Positions 1 to 6,279 of a stretch of DNA of 11,947 nt are shown in pieces. A program made the translations under genes and the position numbers. Below the pieces are notes generated by a model. It was not told where the DNA came from and made no database searches. It worked only from the letters and a program-made list of their open reading frames with translations. Position 1 is the stretch's first letter. Every line of letters begins with the position of its first letter. The stretch is from Enterocloster bolteae (GTDB lineage Bacteria; Bacillota_A; Clostridia; Lachnospirales; Lachnospiraceae): contig JAETTS010000043.1 of NCBI GenBank assembly GCA_021769025.1, positions 1 through 11,947 of the forward strand. Reading direction: 5' to 3'.

Positions 1-44
1 CGGTCCTCCTTACTGTAAATCTTCAGTTCCATTGCCTCTGCCAT
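1..44 (-). CDS. N-terminal fragment of an unidentified early phage gene (cut by window edge)
   Basis: Only the first 14 complete codons are visible (MAEAMELKIYSKED), then the window ends. The ATG at 44-42 is chosen because a GGAGGG lies 7 bases upstream, inside the last codons of the helicase-loader gene. The gap to that gene's stop is 2 bases, so the two are almost certainly co-transcribed and translationally coupled. A second in-frame ATG at codon 5 has no ribosome binding site of its own at good spacing. Its place after the replication genes suggests another early-operon gene, but the fragment is too short to assign. Confidence 0.6.
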   Translation of the reverse strand, partial: MAEAMELKIYSKED

Positions 45-46
45 AA

Positions 47-853
47 TCAACCCTCCAGTATCTTCTTCATGCTGGCATACCGTCCTGCCGCCTCACGCTT
101 CCTCCAGGACAATCCACTGAACTTGACCGGATAGCACATCTCAAAAATTCTGTCATAGATACGGTTATAGCGGATGTCGGTACACTCCTTCATCTGCCCC
201 ATTGTCAAATTCGTAGTGAAGATTGCCGGCTTTCCGCTTCGGTATCTGCTGTCGATAATGTCATACACCTTTTCCAATGCGAAGTCGGTTCCCCTTTCAG
301 CTCCCAGGTCATCTATAATCAGCAGCTTTGCCCTATTCAGACGGTTCATGTACGCACCATCGTCATTGTCAAAACCTTGCATATCCTGCAACAGCTTCAC
401 AAAGGATGTCATAATCACCGGATGCAGCCTTTCCATCAGCTCATTCGCTATGGCGGCGGCTGTGTAGCTTTTCCCGGTTCCGACATCACCCCAAAACAAC
501 ATTCCCTGGTTCTGGCTATACATTTCCGGGAAATTCTCCACATACCGTTTCGCAATTCCAAACACCTTCGCATTTTCCTCATTCACCTGGTAGGTTGAGA
601 AGCGTACATTCCTGGACTTTGCATCAATGAGGCTCAGCTGTTTCAGATTATCAATCTGCCTCTGTTCTTCCTCATACGCAAGCCTTCGGTCTTCCGCCTC
701 CTTCCTCTCTCTTTCACACCGGCACATACAATGCACCTTCATTTTCCTGGTGCCGCCTTTCCCATCCATAATCGGAAAGTCTATCTCTCTTTCAGTGCGT
801 TCACCGCAGACTTTGCAGAGACTTACTTCTCCAACAACCTCGTTTGTCTCCAT
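47..853 (-). CDS. DnaC/IstB-like AAA+ helicase loader
   Basis: A 268-aa P-loop ATPase of the DnaC/DnaI/IstB type, which loads the replicative DNA helicase at the phage origin. Visible motifs: Walker A GDVGTGKS at residues 122-129, Walker B LLIIDDLG at 177-184, and a sensor-type TTN at 213-215. A basic segment with R231, R235 and R251-R253 in the C-terminal third is consistent with the arginine-finger region. The N-terminus has a cysteine cluster (C13, C16, C42, C44, C46) that could bind zinc, followed by a charged helical stretch at 46-70. It follows the replication-initiator gene with no gap (stop at 854, start at 853), and its GGAGGG site lies inside that gene. This initiator-loader order is standard in Firmicutes prophages. 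An IS21 IstB helper is less likely, because no transposase is present and the neighbours are phage replication genes. Confidence 0.9.
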   Translation of the reverse strand: METNEVVGEVSLCKVCGERTEREIDFPIMDGKGGTRKMKVHCMCRCERERKEAEDRRLAYEEEQRQIDNLKQLSLIDAKSRNVRFSTYQVNEENAKVFGIAKRYVENFPEMYSQNQGMLFWGDVGTGKSYTAAAIANELMERLHPVIMTSFVKLLQDMQGFDNDDGAYMNRLNRAKLLIIDDLGAERGTDFALEKVYDIIDSRYRSGKPAIFTTNLTMGQMKECTDIRYNRIYDRIFEMCYPVKFSGLSWRKREAAGRYASMKKILEG

Positions 854-1663
854 CTAATCCCTCCATTCTGCGTATGGATCATCAACATCATCCGCTGATG
901 CCTGCTGTTCTATGCCTCTGTCCTTTGGAAGGTAATCTGTAAACGGAGTATTCTCCGACAGAAATGTCTTTGCGTGTTTGATATACTTCTGCTCTGTCCT
1001 TTCCCTGGCAACTCTGCTGGCATAGTTCTTGGCAGCTTCTAACAGTTCTGCTTCACTCCATCCGTCATTCAACCTTGCCTTATATTTCTTATAAGCCTCT
1101 CCCTTCCCGACTTTTCTTGGGTATACTTCCCAAAATGCTTCAAAGTCTTTTGAGTATTCTGCTGGTTTCTGTTTTGGTGCTTCTTCAAGTGGAATATTAA
1201 GGTGCGGAGTCGGTAAATCATGCTCCATATCTTCCGCCGGCGGCGGTTCTGCTGGTGGAACGCTTTGCTCTGCCATCTGCTTAGTCATCCGCTTCCGCTT
1301 CCTTTCTTCCCTTTTCCTGGCCGCATCCCTTTCTCTGACCTCGATTGCCTTGTACCATTGCTCCTGCCATTCTTCCCAATCATGGATATACAAGCCGTTC
1401 TCCATATCAATCCAATTTGTAGCGATTAAGGCATCAACAACGTCATCAGCACTGTATCTTCTGTCGATGCCGATATTAAGGATTTCTGCCACATCATCTT
1501 TGTCTGCCCCGACAATGCAGCCATCCTTCCCGGCATTGTTAATCGCCCACAGCCATAGCCGTATCAAAATACCCAACGCCTCATTCTGCGAACAGCCGAT
1601 TTCCTTCGCCAGATTTCTCAGCTTCCCTCCGATAACCTGCTCATGTACGCTTATCCACGCCAT
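854..1663 (-). CDS. Phage replication initiator / replisome organizer (winged-helix N-terminus)
   Basis: 269 aa. Residues 1-97 resemble the winged-helix domain of Firmicutes phage replisome organizers (start MAWISVHEQV, then a helical LRNLAKEIG segment). Residues 108-127 are strongly basic, and 130-170 form a proline/glutamate-rich linker. Residues 172-245 (from FEAFWEVYPRKVGKG to KHAKTFLSENTPF) match the C-terminal domain often found in phage DnaD-like or O-like replication proteins, which recruits the helicase loader. The role is inferred: bind the phage origin and hand over to the downstream DnaC-like protein. The start is preceded by a weaker GGTGGTGA site. Phage origins often sit inside such genes, but I saw no clear iterons in the linker-coding part (about 1150-1280). 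A DnaD-family protein acting only as a loader partner is an alternative. Confidence 0.82.
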   Translation of the reverse strand: MAWISVHEQVIGGKLRNLAKEIGCSQNEALGILIRLWLWAINNAGKDGCIVGADKDDVAEILNIGIDRRYSADDVVDALIATNWIDMENGLYIHDWEEWQEQWYKAIEVRERDAARKREERKRKRMTKQMAEQSVPPAEPPPAEDMEHDLPTPHLNIPLEEAPKQKPAEYSKDFEAFWEVYPRKVGKGEAYKKYKARLNDGWSEAELLEAAKNYASRVARERTEQKYIKHAKTFLSENTPFTDYLPKDRGIEQQASADDVDDPYAEWRD

Positions 1664-1697
1664 CTTATCACCACCATTCCATCCTAAATTGCGTACA

Positions 1698-2495
1698 TCA
1701 GATGTTTGCAGTCAGATCGTTGATGGAGATATAGCCTTTCAGAACCCGGCTGTGTCTGCAACAATCGCAAAGCTCGCATTTATCCGGCGCTTCTTCTCCA
1801 TTCTTTACTCTGAGGATGCGCTGGATATTATGCTCCACCAGAATGAGTGCTTCATCGAGATAGTTCTGCTCAATCTTAATCACTCGAATATCCGGCTCTT
1901 TCTCTTTGGTGGCGGCTGCTATGAAGAATGGCAGTTTCTTTCCAGTGTTCAGTTCAACAATCTTCTGATACACTGCCCCTTGTACGTCATATCCCCAATA
2001 CCTCACAAAATCCAGGTATCCGAGGTCTCTCACCCACTTCAAGTCTGTAATGGATGCCATCACCTTCAAATCGACTATTGCTGATCCAGGAAGGTATGAG
2101 TCCATCTTTATCTTCCACTTGGTTCCAAACATTTCGCCGGTCATAATGACCTGCTTCTGCCCGGACATACACCGCATGAAATATTCATCTCGCTCTATCC
2201 GGGCAATGATTTCATCTGCCTTGACGTAATCAGCTTTCAGACCGCCATCCTTCTTGAATAATGCAGGATGCTCCTTCTTAAACTTCTCCATGCTTCCTTC
2301 AAAGTGAGCATCCACATAACTTCCGACCAGCAATGCGGTGGTTTCTTCATCTTCCCATCTTCCAGCCAGCTTTTCCATTCCATAGAACTCGCACTGCATC
2401 TTCCCATACGTTCCGGCGAAGTCCTTGAACTGGCTGACTGACATATACTCCAGGTTCGCTTCCTGGCTATAATAATTCTCTGCCGACAACTCCAT
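1698..2495 (-). CDS. RecE-like PD-(D/E)XK exonuclease (RecB-type nuclease fold), RecT partner
   Basis: 265 aa from the ATG at 2495. An earlier in-frame ATG at 2504 sits directly against the AAAGGAGG site, while the one used here is 10 bases from it. Nuclease motifs, numbered from this start: GSYVDAHFEG with H64, E121, D132, DLK at 142-144 (D142, K144), and Q172 with Y176 in the GYDVQGAVYQ helix. This is the order of RecB/Cas4-type nucleases and of the C-terminal nuclease domain of E. coli RecE. Cysteines C35 near the N-terminus and C240, C243 and C246 near the C-terminus are spaced like the Fe-S ligands of Cas4/AddB nucleases. It lies immediately downstream of recT, so it most likely resects double-stranded phage DNA to give the 3' strand that RecT anneals. 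Function is by family; the Fe-S cluster is inference. Confidence 0.85.
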   Translation of the reverse strand: MELSAENYYSQEANLEYMSVSQFKDFAGTYGKMQCEFYGMEKLAGRWEDEETTALLVGSYVDAHFEGSMEKFKKEHPALFKKDGGLKADYVKADEIIARIERDEYFMRCMSGQKQVIMTGEMFGTKWKIKMDSYLPGSAIVDLKVMASITDLKWVRDLGYLDFVRYWGYDVQGAVYQKIVELNTGKKLPFFIAAATKEKEPDIRVIKIEQNYLDEALILVEHNIQRILRVKNGEEAPDKCELCDCCRHSRVLKGYISINDLTANI

Positions 2496-2511
2496 GTGCC
2501 ACATTCCTCCT

Positions 2512-3438
2512 TTACTTCGTAATATCTATTTCCTCTACTTCATCTTCCGGCGATCCAGCCTCTCCCTGGTTGTCCTCCAGTGCAGGCGTTATAAACGGGT
2601 CCGTCTCGTTATCCAAATCCGGTTCATTATCTCCATAACTCTCGTTTCCGTCTTCATCGAACGTCTTCTGATCGTCCTGGATTGCTTTCTGCATCTCTAT
2701 GGAGAGGATACCCCACTTGCTTAACAGCAGCTTAATCACTGTCTTTAATGCCATCGCATCGAAATCGGTAGACCACTTGCTGCTATTCTTATTGTCATTC
2801 AGATCGTATCTGTATGACTGACTGTATTTCTTCGCATGATTGAGAACCTCATTCTTGCTCATATACAGTTCCTTAGTGAAGCCGGACTTCAGCCGGAACC
2901 ATGCGTAATATCCGACAATCTTATCCGTTTCTCCATTGTTCCTTTGCTCGCAGGCGCTGAACTCTGTAACAAACTGGCACTCCCCGGTGATAGGGTTGTA
3001 ATCTACGATTTCGTCCTGGTACACCGCAGAACAGTTCATCTTCTCGTATTCGCCAGTTCTGATTGCCAGCTGGATAAAACCTTTATACATCATTTGAAAC
3101 TGTGCCAGCTTCACTTTATCCCATTCTCCAGTAGCCGGGTTTCTGAAACTCTTATCATACGGAACCAGCGCAGCAAATCCCAGGTTACTGTCAATCGGCA
3201 GATCAAATGATGAAGCAACAAACGCCGCCGCAATAATAGAGTTCGGCTCACACTTCTTCAATGCAGGTGTGGCACTTACTACATTGACGATTGATGCCAT
3301 AAACTGAGGGGCTTTCTTCCCCAACACTTCCTGGAACCTTTTCTTGACATTCTCCTCTCCCAGGATGCTCTTGACTTGGTTCACGACCGGAACCTTCTTA
3401 GGCTGCGGCGCCGCCGGTGCCTGCTTATTCTCAGCCAT
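2512..3438 (-). CDS. recT: RecT-family single-strand annealing protein
   Basis: 308 aa, about the length usual for Gram-positive RecT proteins. The core (about residues 20-245) has features typical of the family: a helical N-terminus (SILGEENVKKRFQEVLGKKA), the PNSIIAAAFVASSFDLPID segment with the following GFAALVPY strand, and the QFQMMYKGFIQLAIRTGEY block. The C-terminal 55 or so residues are a strongly acidic, probably disordered tail. RecT anneals complementary single strands and can promote strand invasion; with the adjacent RecE-like nuclease it forms the phage recombination pair. The start has AAAGGAGG 8 bases upstream, within the end of the preceding gene, whose stop abuts this ATG. 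No truncation is visible. Confidence 0.93.
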   Translation of the reverse strand: MAENKQAPAAPQPKKVPVVNQVKSILGEENVKKRFQEVLGKKAPQFMASIVNVVSATPALKKCEPNSIIAAAFVASSFDLPIDSNLGFAALVPYDKSFRNPATGEWDKVKLAQFQMMYKGFIQLAIRTGEYEKMNCSAVYQDEIVDYNPITGECQFVTEFSACEQRNNGETDKIVGYYAWFRLKSGFTKELYMSKNEVLNHAKKYSQSYRYDLNDNKNSSKWSTDFDAMALKTVIKLLLSKWGILSIEMQKAIQDDQKTFDEDGNESYGDNEPDLDNETDPFITPALEDNQGEAGSPEDEVEEIDITK

Positions 3439-3669
3439 CTACATTTCCTCCTTTTCTGCTATTGCGAGGCTTTCTCCAAACAATTCCAGCCATTCATCGG
3501 CTGTCATATCATCCAGGCAGTCCTCGCAAATCTGCCCTTCTGAAGTATCGAGGTACTTATCACCCTCGAAAACTCCTTCTCCACATTTGCAACACATAAA
3601 AATTGCCACCGGTTCCGGAGCGTTCGGACATCTCGGATGGCAAGGTGAACTCAGACACATACTGCACAT
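3439..3669 (-). CDS. Small cysteine-rich, probably zinc-binding phage protein
   Basis: 76 aa with nine cysteines in the first 51 residues: C2, C5, C10 and C14, then C26, C27 and C29, then C48 and C51. The CxC (27-29) and CxxC (48-51) pairs, 18 residues apart, look like one zinc ribbon; the first four could form a second site. The C-terminal 25 residues are acidic and helical. AAGGAGG lies 8-10 bases before the ATG. The gene overlaps the end of the upstream gene by 19 bases, and its stop abuts the recT start. Similar small Cys-rich proteins occur in clostridial prophages beside recombination genes, but I know of no assigned function. Tight coupling to recT suggests an accessory role in recombination or DNA binding; this is inference. 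Confidence 0.75.
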   Translation of the reverse strand: MCSMCLSSPCHPRCPNAPEPVAIFMCCKCGEGVFEGDKYLDTSEGQICEDCLDDMTADEWLELFGESLAIAEKEEM

Positions 3670-3920
3670 TTGCCTTCCTCCTTTAATTCTTTCTCCAGCT
3701 TCCGGAGCATCGTTGTTGCATTAACTGCCATCTGGAAAAGATAATTCTTGACTTCATCCGCATACAGAAGCGGCAGGTACTCCTCCCGGTTCTCTGTCTT
3801 GCAGACATCCATCTTCCGGTTGCAATACCATAAGATGTACTCTGCCTCCTCGTCTGATATGGGAACGCCCTTATTTCGCCATTCTGCGATGATGCCTTGA
3901 AGTTCTTCTGTCACCAGCAT
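3651..3920 (-). CDS. Small helical early phage protein, unknown function
   Basis: 89 aa. The ATG at 3920 is chosen because a GGGGAGGAGG site ends 3-6 bases upstream; a longer reading from a TTG at 3935 would start before that site. The protein is charged and predominantly helical (EELQGIIAEWRNKG, then DEEAEYILWYCNRKMD, then a C-terminal amphipathic helix about 62-82) and ends in a CxxC pair (GKCAVCV). It overlaps the upstream membrane-protein gene by 50 bases and the downstream Cys-rich gene by 19, typical of a dense phage operon. I do not recognise a family. Coding status is supported by the ribosome binding site, the operon position and the sensible composition. Confidence 0.7.
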   Translation of the reverse strand: MLVTEELQGIIAEWRNKGVPISDEEAEYILWYCNRKMDVCKTENREEYLPLLYADEVKNYLFQMAVNATTMLRKLEKELKEEGKCAVCV

Positions 3921-4131
3921 CGACCTCCTCCCCAAATGTTGCGAAAAGGCTGCTTCTCACATCTCTTACTATGTGAACCAGCATCATCATTACCGGCAAT
4001 ACAAGCCATTCTCCTCCAAAAGCTACATATCCTCTCTCAGCATAGGCAAACTCAATAGCCTTCCGAGTGAGGATCAATCCAGTCACAAGCCATATCCAAT
4101 TCCGGACGATGTACTTCTCCATCTTTTTCAT
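3871..4131 (-). CDS. Small two-TM membrane protein, unknown function
   Basis: 86 aa with two likely membrane segments at about residues 11-30 (NWIWLVTGLILTRKAIEFAY) and 42-56 (WLVLPVMMMLVHIV), joined by a short loop, followed by a basic tail with two histidines. GGAGG lies 8 bases before the ATG, and the start follows the hydrolase stop by 3 bases. The C-terminal 50 bases overlap the next gene. Being adjacent to a membrane-anchored wall hydrolase, it could be a partner such as a holin-like or regulatory membrane protein, but two short TMs in an early operon are not enough to call a holin. Function unknown. Confidence 0.65.
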   Translation of the reverse strand: MKKMEKYIVRNWIWLVTGLILTRKAIEFAYAERGYVAFGGEWLVLPVMMMLVHIVRDVRSSLFATFGEEVDAGDRRTSRHHRRMAK

Positions 4132-4134
4132 TGC

Positions 4135-4764
4135 CTACTCCTCCTTGTCCTTGTAGAAAAAGTGGCTGCCATGCTGAAATAGGAAGTCCAGGTTCTTTTG
4201 ATGCCATACAGAGTCGCTCCTGCTTTCAAAGTACAGTGCTCCCTGGCTTTCATCCCATCCAGTCATCACCATCTCGACCGCTTCATAACAATCGGCATCC
4301 GGCTCTACTTTCCACCATCTTCCATCTTCCTGCGTGACACTGAACTGGTGGACTCCATCATGTTCTTCCATGATGACTTCCTCAATCGTTCCGGGGAAAT
4401 CATCGCTCCACACCCGGTTCAGAACTACCATAACCACAAGTGCTTTTCCTTCAGTATCTTCGCCTTCCGCTTCAGCCATAGCCAATTTAGCAAGGCGGTA
4501 TGAGTCATCGGCATCCCAATCTCTCGACATCACAATCGTATGGCATCCGGCTTCTACCGGCTCTGCTGTTTCTTCCGGAACTTCCGGTGTTTCTGTCGGT
4601 ACAACGGTTTCTTCCGGTATCTGTGCAAACACCATTCTAGGAACCTCCGACTCCTGCGGCTCCGCTGCCAACTTAGCAACGCCGGCTGTGAGGTATACTA
4701 CTCCTCCACATACGGCGAGTATCTTGGCATTACGCCGTAGCCACTTTTTTGTTCGTCTGTTCAC
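4135..4764 (-). CDS. SleB/CwlJ-type cell wall hydrolase with N-terminal membrane anchor
   Basis: 209 aa from a GTG at 4764. Another GTG at 4773 overlaps the AAAGGAG site itself, whereas this one lies 8 bases after it. The N-terminus is basic, then a hydrophobic segment at about 12-33 (a membrane anchor or uncleaved signal), then a Pro/Glu/Thr-rich linker to about 72. Residues 90-205 resemble the Hydrolase_2 (SleB) domain: LAKLAMAEAEGE with the probable catalytic glutamate E98, the LNRV motif, a QFSV segment, and a final GSHFFYK. SleB/CwlJ enzymes cleave spore-cortex or vegetative peptidoglycan outside the membrane. Here the gene sits between early regulators and recT rather than in a late lysis cassette, a position I have seen only in Clostridia-type prophages. 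It may act in wall remodelling rather than lysis. Confidence 0.85.
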   Translation of the reverse strand: MNRRTKKWLRRNAKILAVCGGVVYLTAGVAKLAAEPQESEVPRMVFAQIPEETVVPTETPEVPEETAEPVEAGCHTIVMSRDWDADDSYRLAKLAMAEAEGEDTEGKALVVMVVLNRVWSDDFPGTIEEVIMEEHDGVHQFSVTQEDGRWWKVEPDADCYEAVEMVMTGWDESQGALYFESRSDSVWHQKNLDFLFQHGSHFFYKDKEE

Positions 4765-4906
4765 ATCTGACACTCCTTTCGGTTAGCGGCATGGTGAATA
4801 TTCCCAGGTTGATACCGGCTGACTTAGACACTGCCGCATTGAACTCCGCTTCATCGCATATTCCATATTCGGTTTTCAGAATTTCTTTCATTTTGGCAGC
4901 ATCCAT
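4730..4906 (-). CDS. 58-aa conserved-looking early phage protein, unknown function
   Basis: Start at the ATG 4906-4904, preceded by AGGTG 6 bases upstream; an in-frame GTG at 4915 lies within that site. The protein begins MDAAKMKEILKTEYGI and has a central GINLGIFTMP segment, suggesting a small alpha/beta fold. It overlaps the hydrolase start by 35 bases and follows the XRE-type regulator with a 9-base gap. No catalytic or metal-binding pattern is visible. Retained because start signal, operon position and composition all fit a real small gene; function unknown. Confidence 0.65.
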   Translation of the reverse strand: MDAAKMKEILKTEYGICDEAEFNAAVSKSAGINLGIFTMPLTERSVRCEQTNKKVATA

Positions 4907-4915
4907 TGATAACAC

Positions 4916-5407
4916 CTATCCTTTTAATGCTTTCTCGCCAACGAGCTTCATCTCATTGATGACAACTGCCATATCATCCAGCTTCCGGAGAATGGCTTCC
5001 AGCTTTGGCTTCTCGTCATCGCTGATTATTCCATCGGCGGCAATATCCACCAGGCTGTTCTTCATTTCGCTCAGTCCTTCGGGATCGAACTTCTGTATCA
5101 TCCGCAATGCAATTCCTTCAATGCCTTTCGCCTCAGTTGCGAGCGGCATCTGCTTCCCAATCGGACATTCATGCTTGCAGTATCCATACTTCAATTCCGG
5201 ACAGTTATACAGATCAGCCATCAAGACCACTTTATCTACCGGAACTACCTTCGTATTTCCCAACTCGTAATCAGCCAGGGTAGAAACGGAAATTCCAAGC
5301 AGCTCTGCGGCTCCTTCCCTACTGAATAGCCTCTCATTGTATATTGCAGCCTCTTTCCTCGCCCGAAAGTACACATTATCATTGCCTTTCGTGGAGTCTT
5401 TTCCCAT
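4916..5407 (-). CDS. XRE-family HTH protein with cysteine-containing C-terminal region
   Basis: 163 aa. The ATG at 5407 follows a GGTGA Shine-Dalgarno core by 5 bases; an upstream in-frame GTG at 5416 overlaps that core. Residues about 28-65 form an XRE/Cro-type helix-turn-helix (REGAAELLGISVSTLADYE, then the PVDKVVLMADLY helix). Next comes a CPELKYGYCKHECPIG segment with C69, C77 and C81. The remaining half is helical, with an ADGIISDDEKPKLEAI stretch that resembles a tellurite-resistance/EF-hand-like loop only loosely. It lies second in the leftward early operon, after the Cro-like gene. Probable role: transcriptional control or modulation of the early region, by family inference. The cysteines might sense redox or metal; that is speculation. 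Confidence 0.8.
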   Translation of the reverse strand: MGKDSTKGNDNVYFRARKEAAIYNERLFSREGAAELLGISVSTLADYELGNTKVVPVDKVVLMADLYNCPELKYGYCKHECPIGKQMPLATEAKGIEGIALRMIQKFDPEGLSEMKNSLVDIAADGIISDDEKPKLEAILRKLDDMAVVINEMKLVGEKALKG

Positions 5408-5435
5408 GTTCGTCACCAGCCTTTCTTGCTATAAT

Positions 5436-5648
5436 CTAATTACCATTTAACGAGCAGGCAGTTTCCGGGATATTAAGCACATCACTGATTGCTTTTACCA
5501 CCGGCTCGGCGTAAATTCGACCATTGACTACGGCGGAAGTGTATTCCCTGGATTTACCGATTTTTTCAGCCAACTCCACAACCGTCATATCCAGTTCGAT
5601 CATCGCTATCTTTGCCTGCTTACACCAAGGCGATAACACTTTTCCCAT
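5436..5648 (-). CDS. Cro-like XRE-family regulator
   Basis: 70 aa, almost entirely one XRE helix-turn-helix domain (about residues 8-60: AKIAMIELDMTVVELAEKIG, then SREYTSAVVNGR, then the VVKAISDVLNIP helix). It is the first gene of the leftward early operon and faces the repressor gene across 231 bases of palindrome-rich DNA, the place where Cro-type proteins sit. AAGGAGG lies 8 bases before the ATG. By analogy with lambda-type switches it would bind the same operators as the repressor and favour early lytic transcription. It could instead be an excisionase-like or auxiliary activator; the HTH assignment itself is strong. Confidence 0.85.
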   Translation of the reverse strand: MGKVLSPWCKQAKIAMIELDMTVVELAEKIGKSREYTSAVVNGRIYAEPVVKAISDVLNIPETACSLNGN

Positions 5649-5673
5649 TCAGCTTTCCTCCTTCCGTTACGGA

Positions 5674-5720
5674 TTTGTAATTTACATTTCCGCAATCTTT
5701 TGGTAGAATGGAAATGTAAA
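5674..5720. promoter_or_regulatory. Probable operator cluster next to the early (leftward) operon
   Basis: TGTAATTTACA at 5676-5686 is a palindrome with 5-base arms, inside TTTGTAATTTACA (5674-5686), which recurs exactly at 5788-5800. Overlapping it, TTTACATTTCC (5681-5691) is repeated as a perfect 11-base inverted copy, GGAAATGTAAA, at 5710-5720. It lies 26-72 bases upstream of the cro-like start, so repressor binding here would block the leftward promoter. I could not place that promoter's -35/-10 boxes with confidence. Confidence 0.6.
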
Positions 5721-5783
5721 CTGCCTTTCGTATGGCTTTTTGCTAACCTTCCCAAGTATGCTTTTGCCTTACGATTGGTTGTA

Positions 5784-5806
5784 GTGTTTTGTAATTTACA
5801 ATACAC
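5784..5806. promoter_or_regulatory. 23-bp near-perfect palindromic operator
   Basis: The segment is symmetric about position 5795 with 10 of 11 base pairs matching; the core is TGTAATTTACA at 5790-5800. It shares the exact 13-mer TTTGTAATTTACA with 5674-5686, 114 bases away, which suggests two sites for the same dimeric XRE protein. Flanking it, TTACGAT (5769-5775) and ATCGTAA (5807-5813) form a further inverted pair. It lies just upstream of the repressor promoter. Confidence 0.6.
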
Positions 5807-5814
5807 ATCGTAAC

Positions 5815-5859
5815 TGGAAAATTCGAGTTTGTCAATATATAATTTTGGAATTTTCCAAA
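5815..5859 (+). promoter_or_regulatory. Repressor promoter with nested inverted repeats
   Basis: A consensus -10 box TATAAT is at 5838-5843, with a poor -35 (TGGAAA, 5815-5820) at 17-base spacing. The -10 box is bracketed by a perfect 10-base inverted repeat, TGGAAAATTC (5815-5824) and GAATTTTCCA (5848-5857), centres 33 bases apart (about three helical turns). TTTGGAA-TT-TTCCAAA (5844-5859) is itself a palindrome overlapping the expected start of transcription. A weak -35 with operators on both sides suggests an activated or autorepressed promoter (inference). Confidence 0.6.
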
Positions 5860-5879
5860 TAATTTTACGAGGTGATTTT

Positions 5880-6254
5880 ATGTCTGACTTACTGGAACGT
5901 GTTTACCGGCTTATGAACAAGCATGACATCAAGCCTACCCAACTGGCGAAACAGCTTGGGATGTCAACTTCAACATTTACGGACTGGAGCAAAGGCAAGG
6001 GTTCTCCTTCTCTAAAGGCAGTTATGCAGTTCGCTGAATACTTTGATGTATCGCTGGACTACCTTGTCTATGGCAAGGAGCATCAAAATCAGAACATAGT
6101 GGAAATTTCCAATCCGGAAGACGATGCGCTGCTGGAGTCATTCCATCGGCTCTCTCCGGAACTCCGCTTGAAGGCAACTGGCTACATCGAAGGAATGTTA
6201 GCAGCCATGCCTTCATCTGCTTCTACGGAAGACGCTGCGAAATTGTCCGGCTGA
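5880..6254 (+). CDS. Prophage repressor, XRE family, without a cleavable peptidase domain
   Basis: 124 aa. The ATG at 5880 is preceded by GAGGTGA at 4-5 bases; an upstream in-frame TTG lies at the promoter and is not the start. Residues 2-60 form an XRE helix-turn-helix (ERVYRLMNKHDIKPTQLAKQ, GMSTSTFTDWSKGKGSP, then the FAEYFDVSLDYLVYGK helix). Residues 65-110 form a helical segment with FHRLSPELRLKATGYIEGML, probably for dimerisation. The rest is a Ser/Ala/Glu tail. It is the first gene of the rightward operon and is divergent to the Cro-like gene, so it is the likely lysogeny repressor. It lacks the S24/LexA-type serine-lysine peptidase domain, and no ImmA-type metalloprotease is visible nearby, so induction by RecA-stimulated self-cleavage is not expected. 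Confidence 0.87.
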   Translation: MSDLLERVYRLMNKHDIKPTQLAKQLGMSTSTFTDWSKGKGSPSLKAVMQFAEYFDVSLDYLVYGKEHQNQNIVEISNPEDDALLESFHRLSPELRLKATGYIEGMLAAMPSSASTEDAAKLSG

Positions 6255-6279
6255 GTGATTACAAAAGGAGGCGGTAATA

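Noticed and set aside
47..853. IS21-type transposition helper (IstB).
   Set aside because: No IstA transposase or inverted repeats are nearby, and the operon context is phage replication.
1130..1300. A phage origin with iterons in the linker-coding part of the replication gene.
   Set aside because: No repeated units or AT-rich unwinding segment could be seen by reading; position alone is not evidence.
1350..2084. A 244-codon open frame on the plus strand across the replication and nuclease genes.
   Set aside because: It is antisense to two well-supported genes and spans the gap between them, with a Ser/Cys/His-rich translation typical of non-coding frames.
3871..4131. Holin paired with the SleB-type hydrolase.
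   Set aside because: Two short TM segments and adjacency are suggestive only; the early-operon position and lack of other lysis features do not support the call.
5606..5806. A 66-codon minus-strand open frame through the control region.
   Set aside because: It overlaps the operators and the ribosome binding site of the Cro-like gene and has no start signal of its own.
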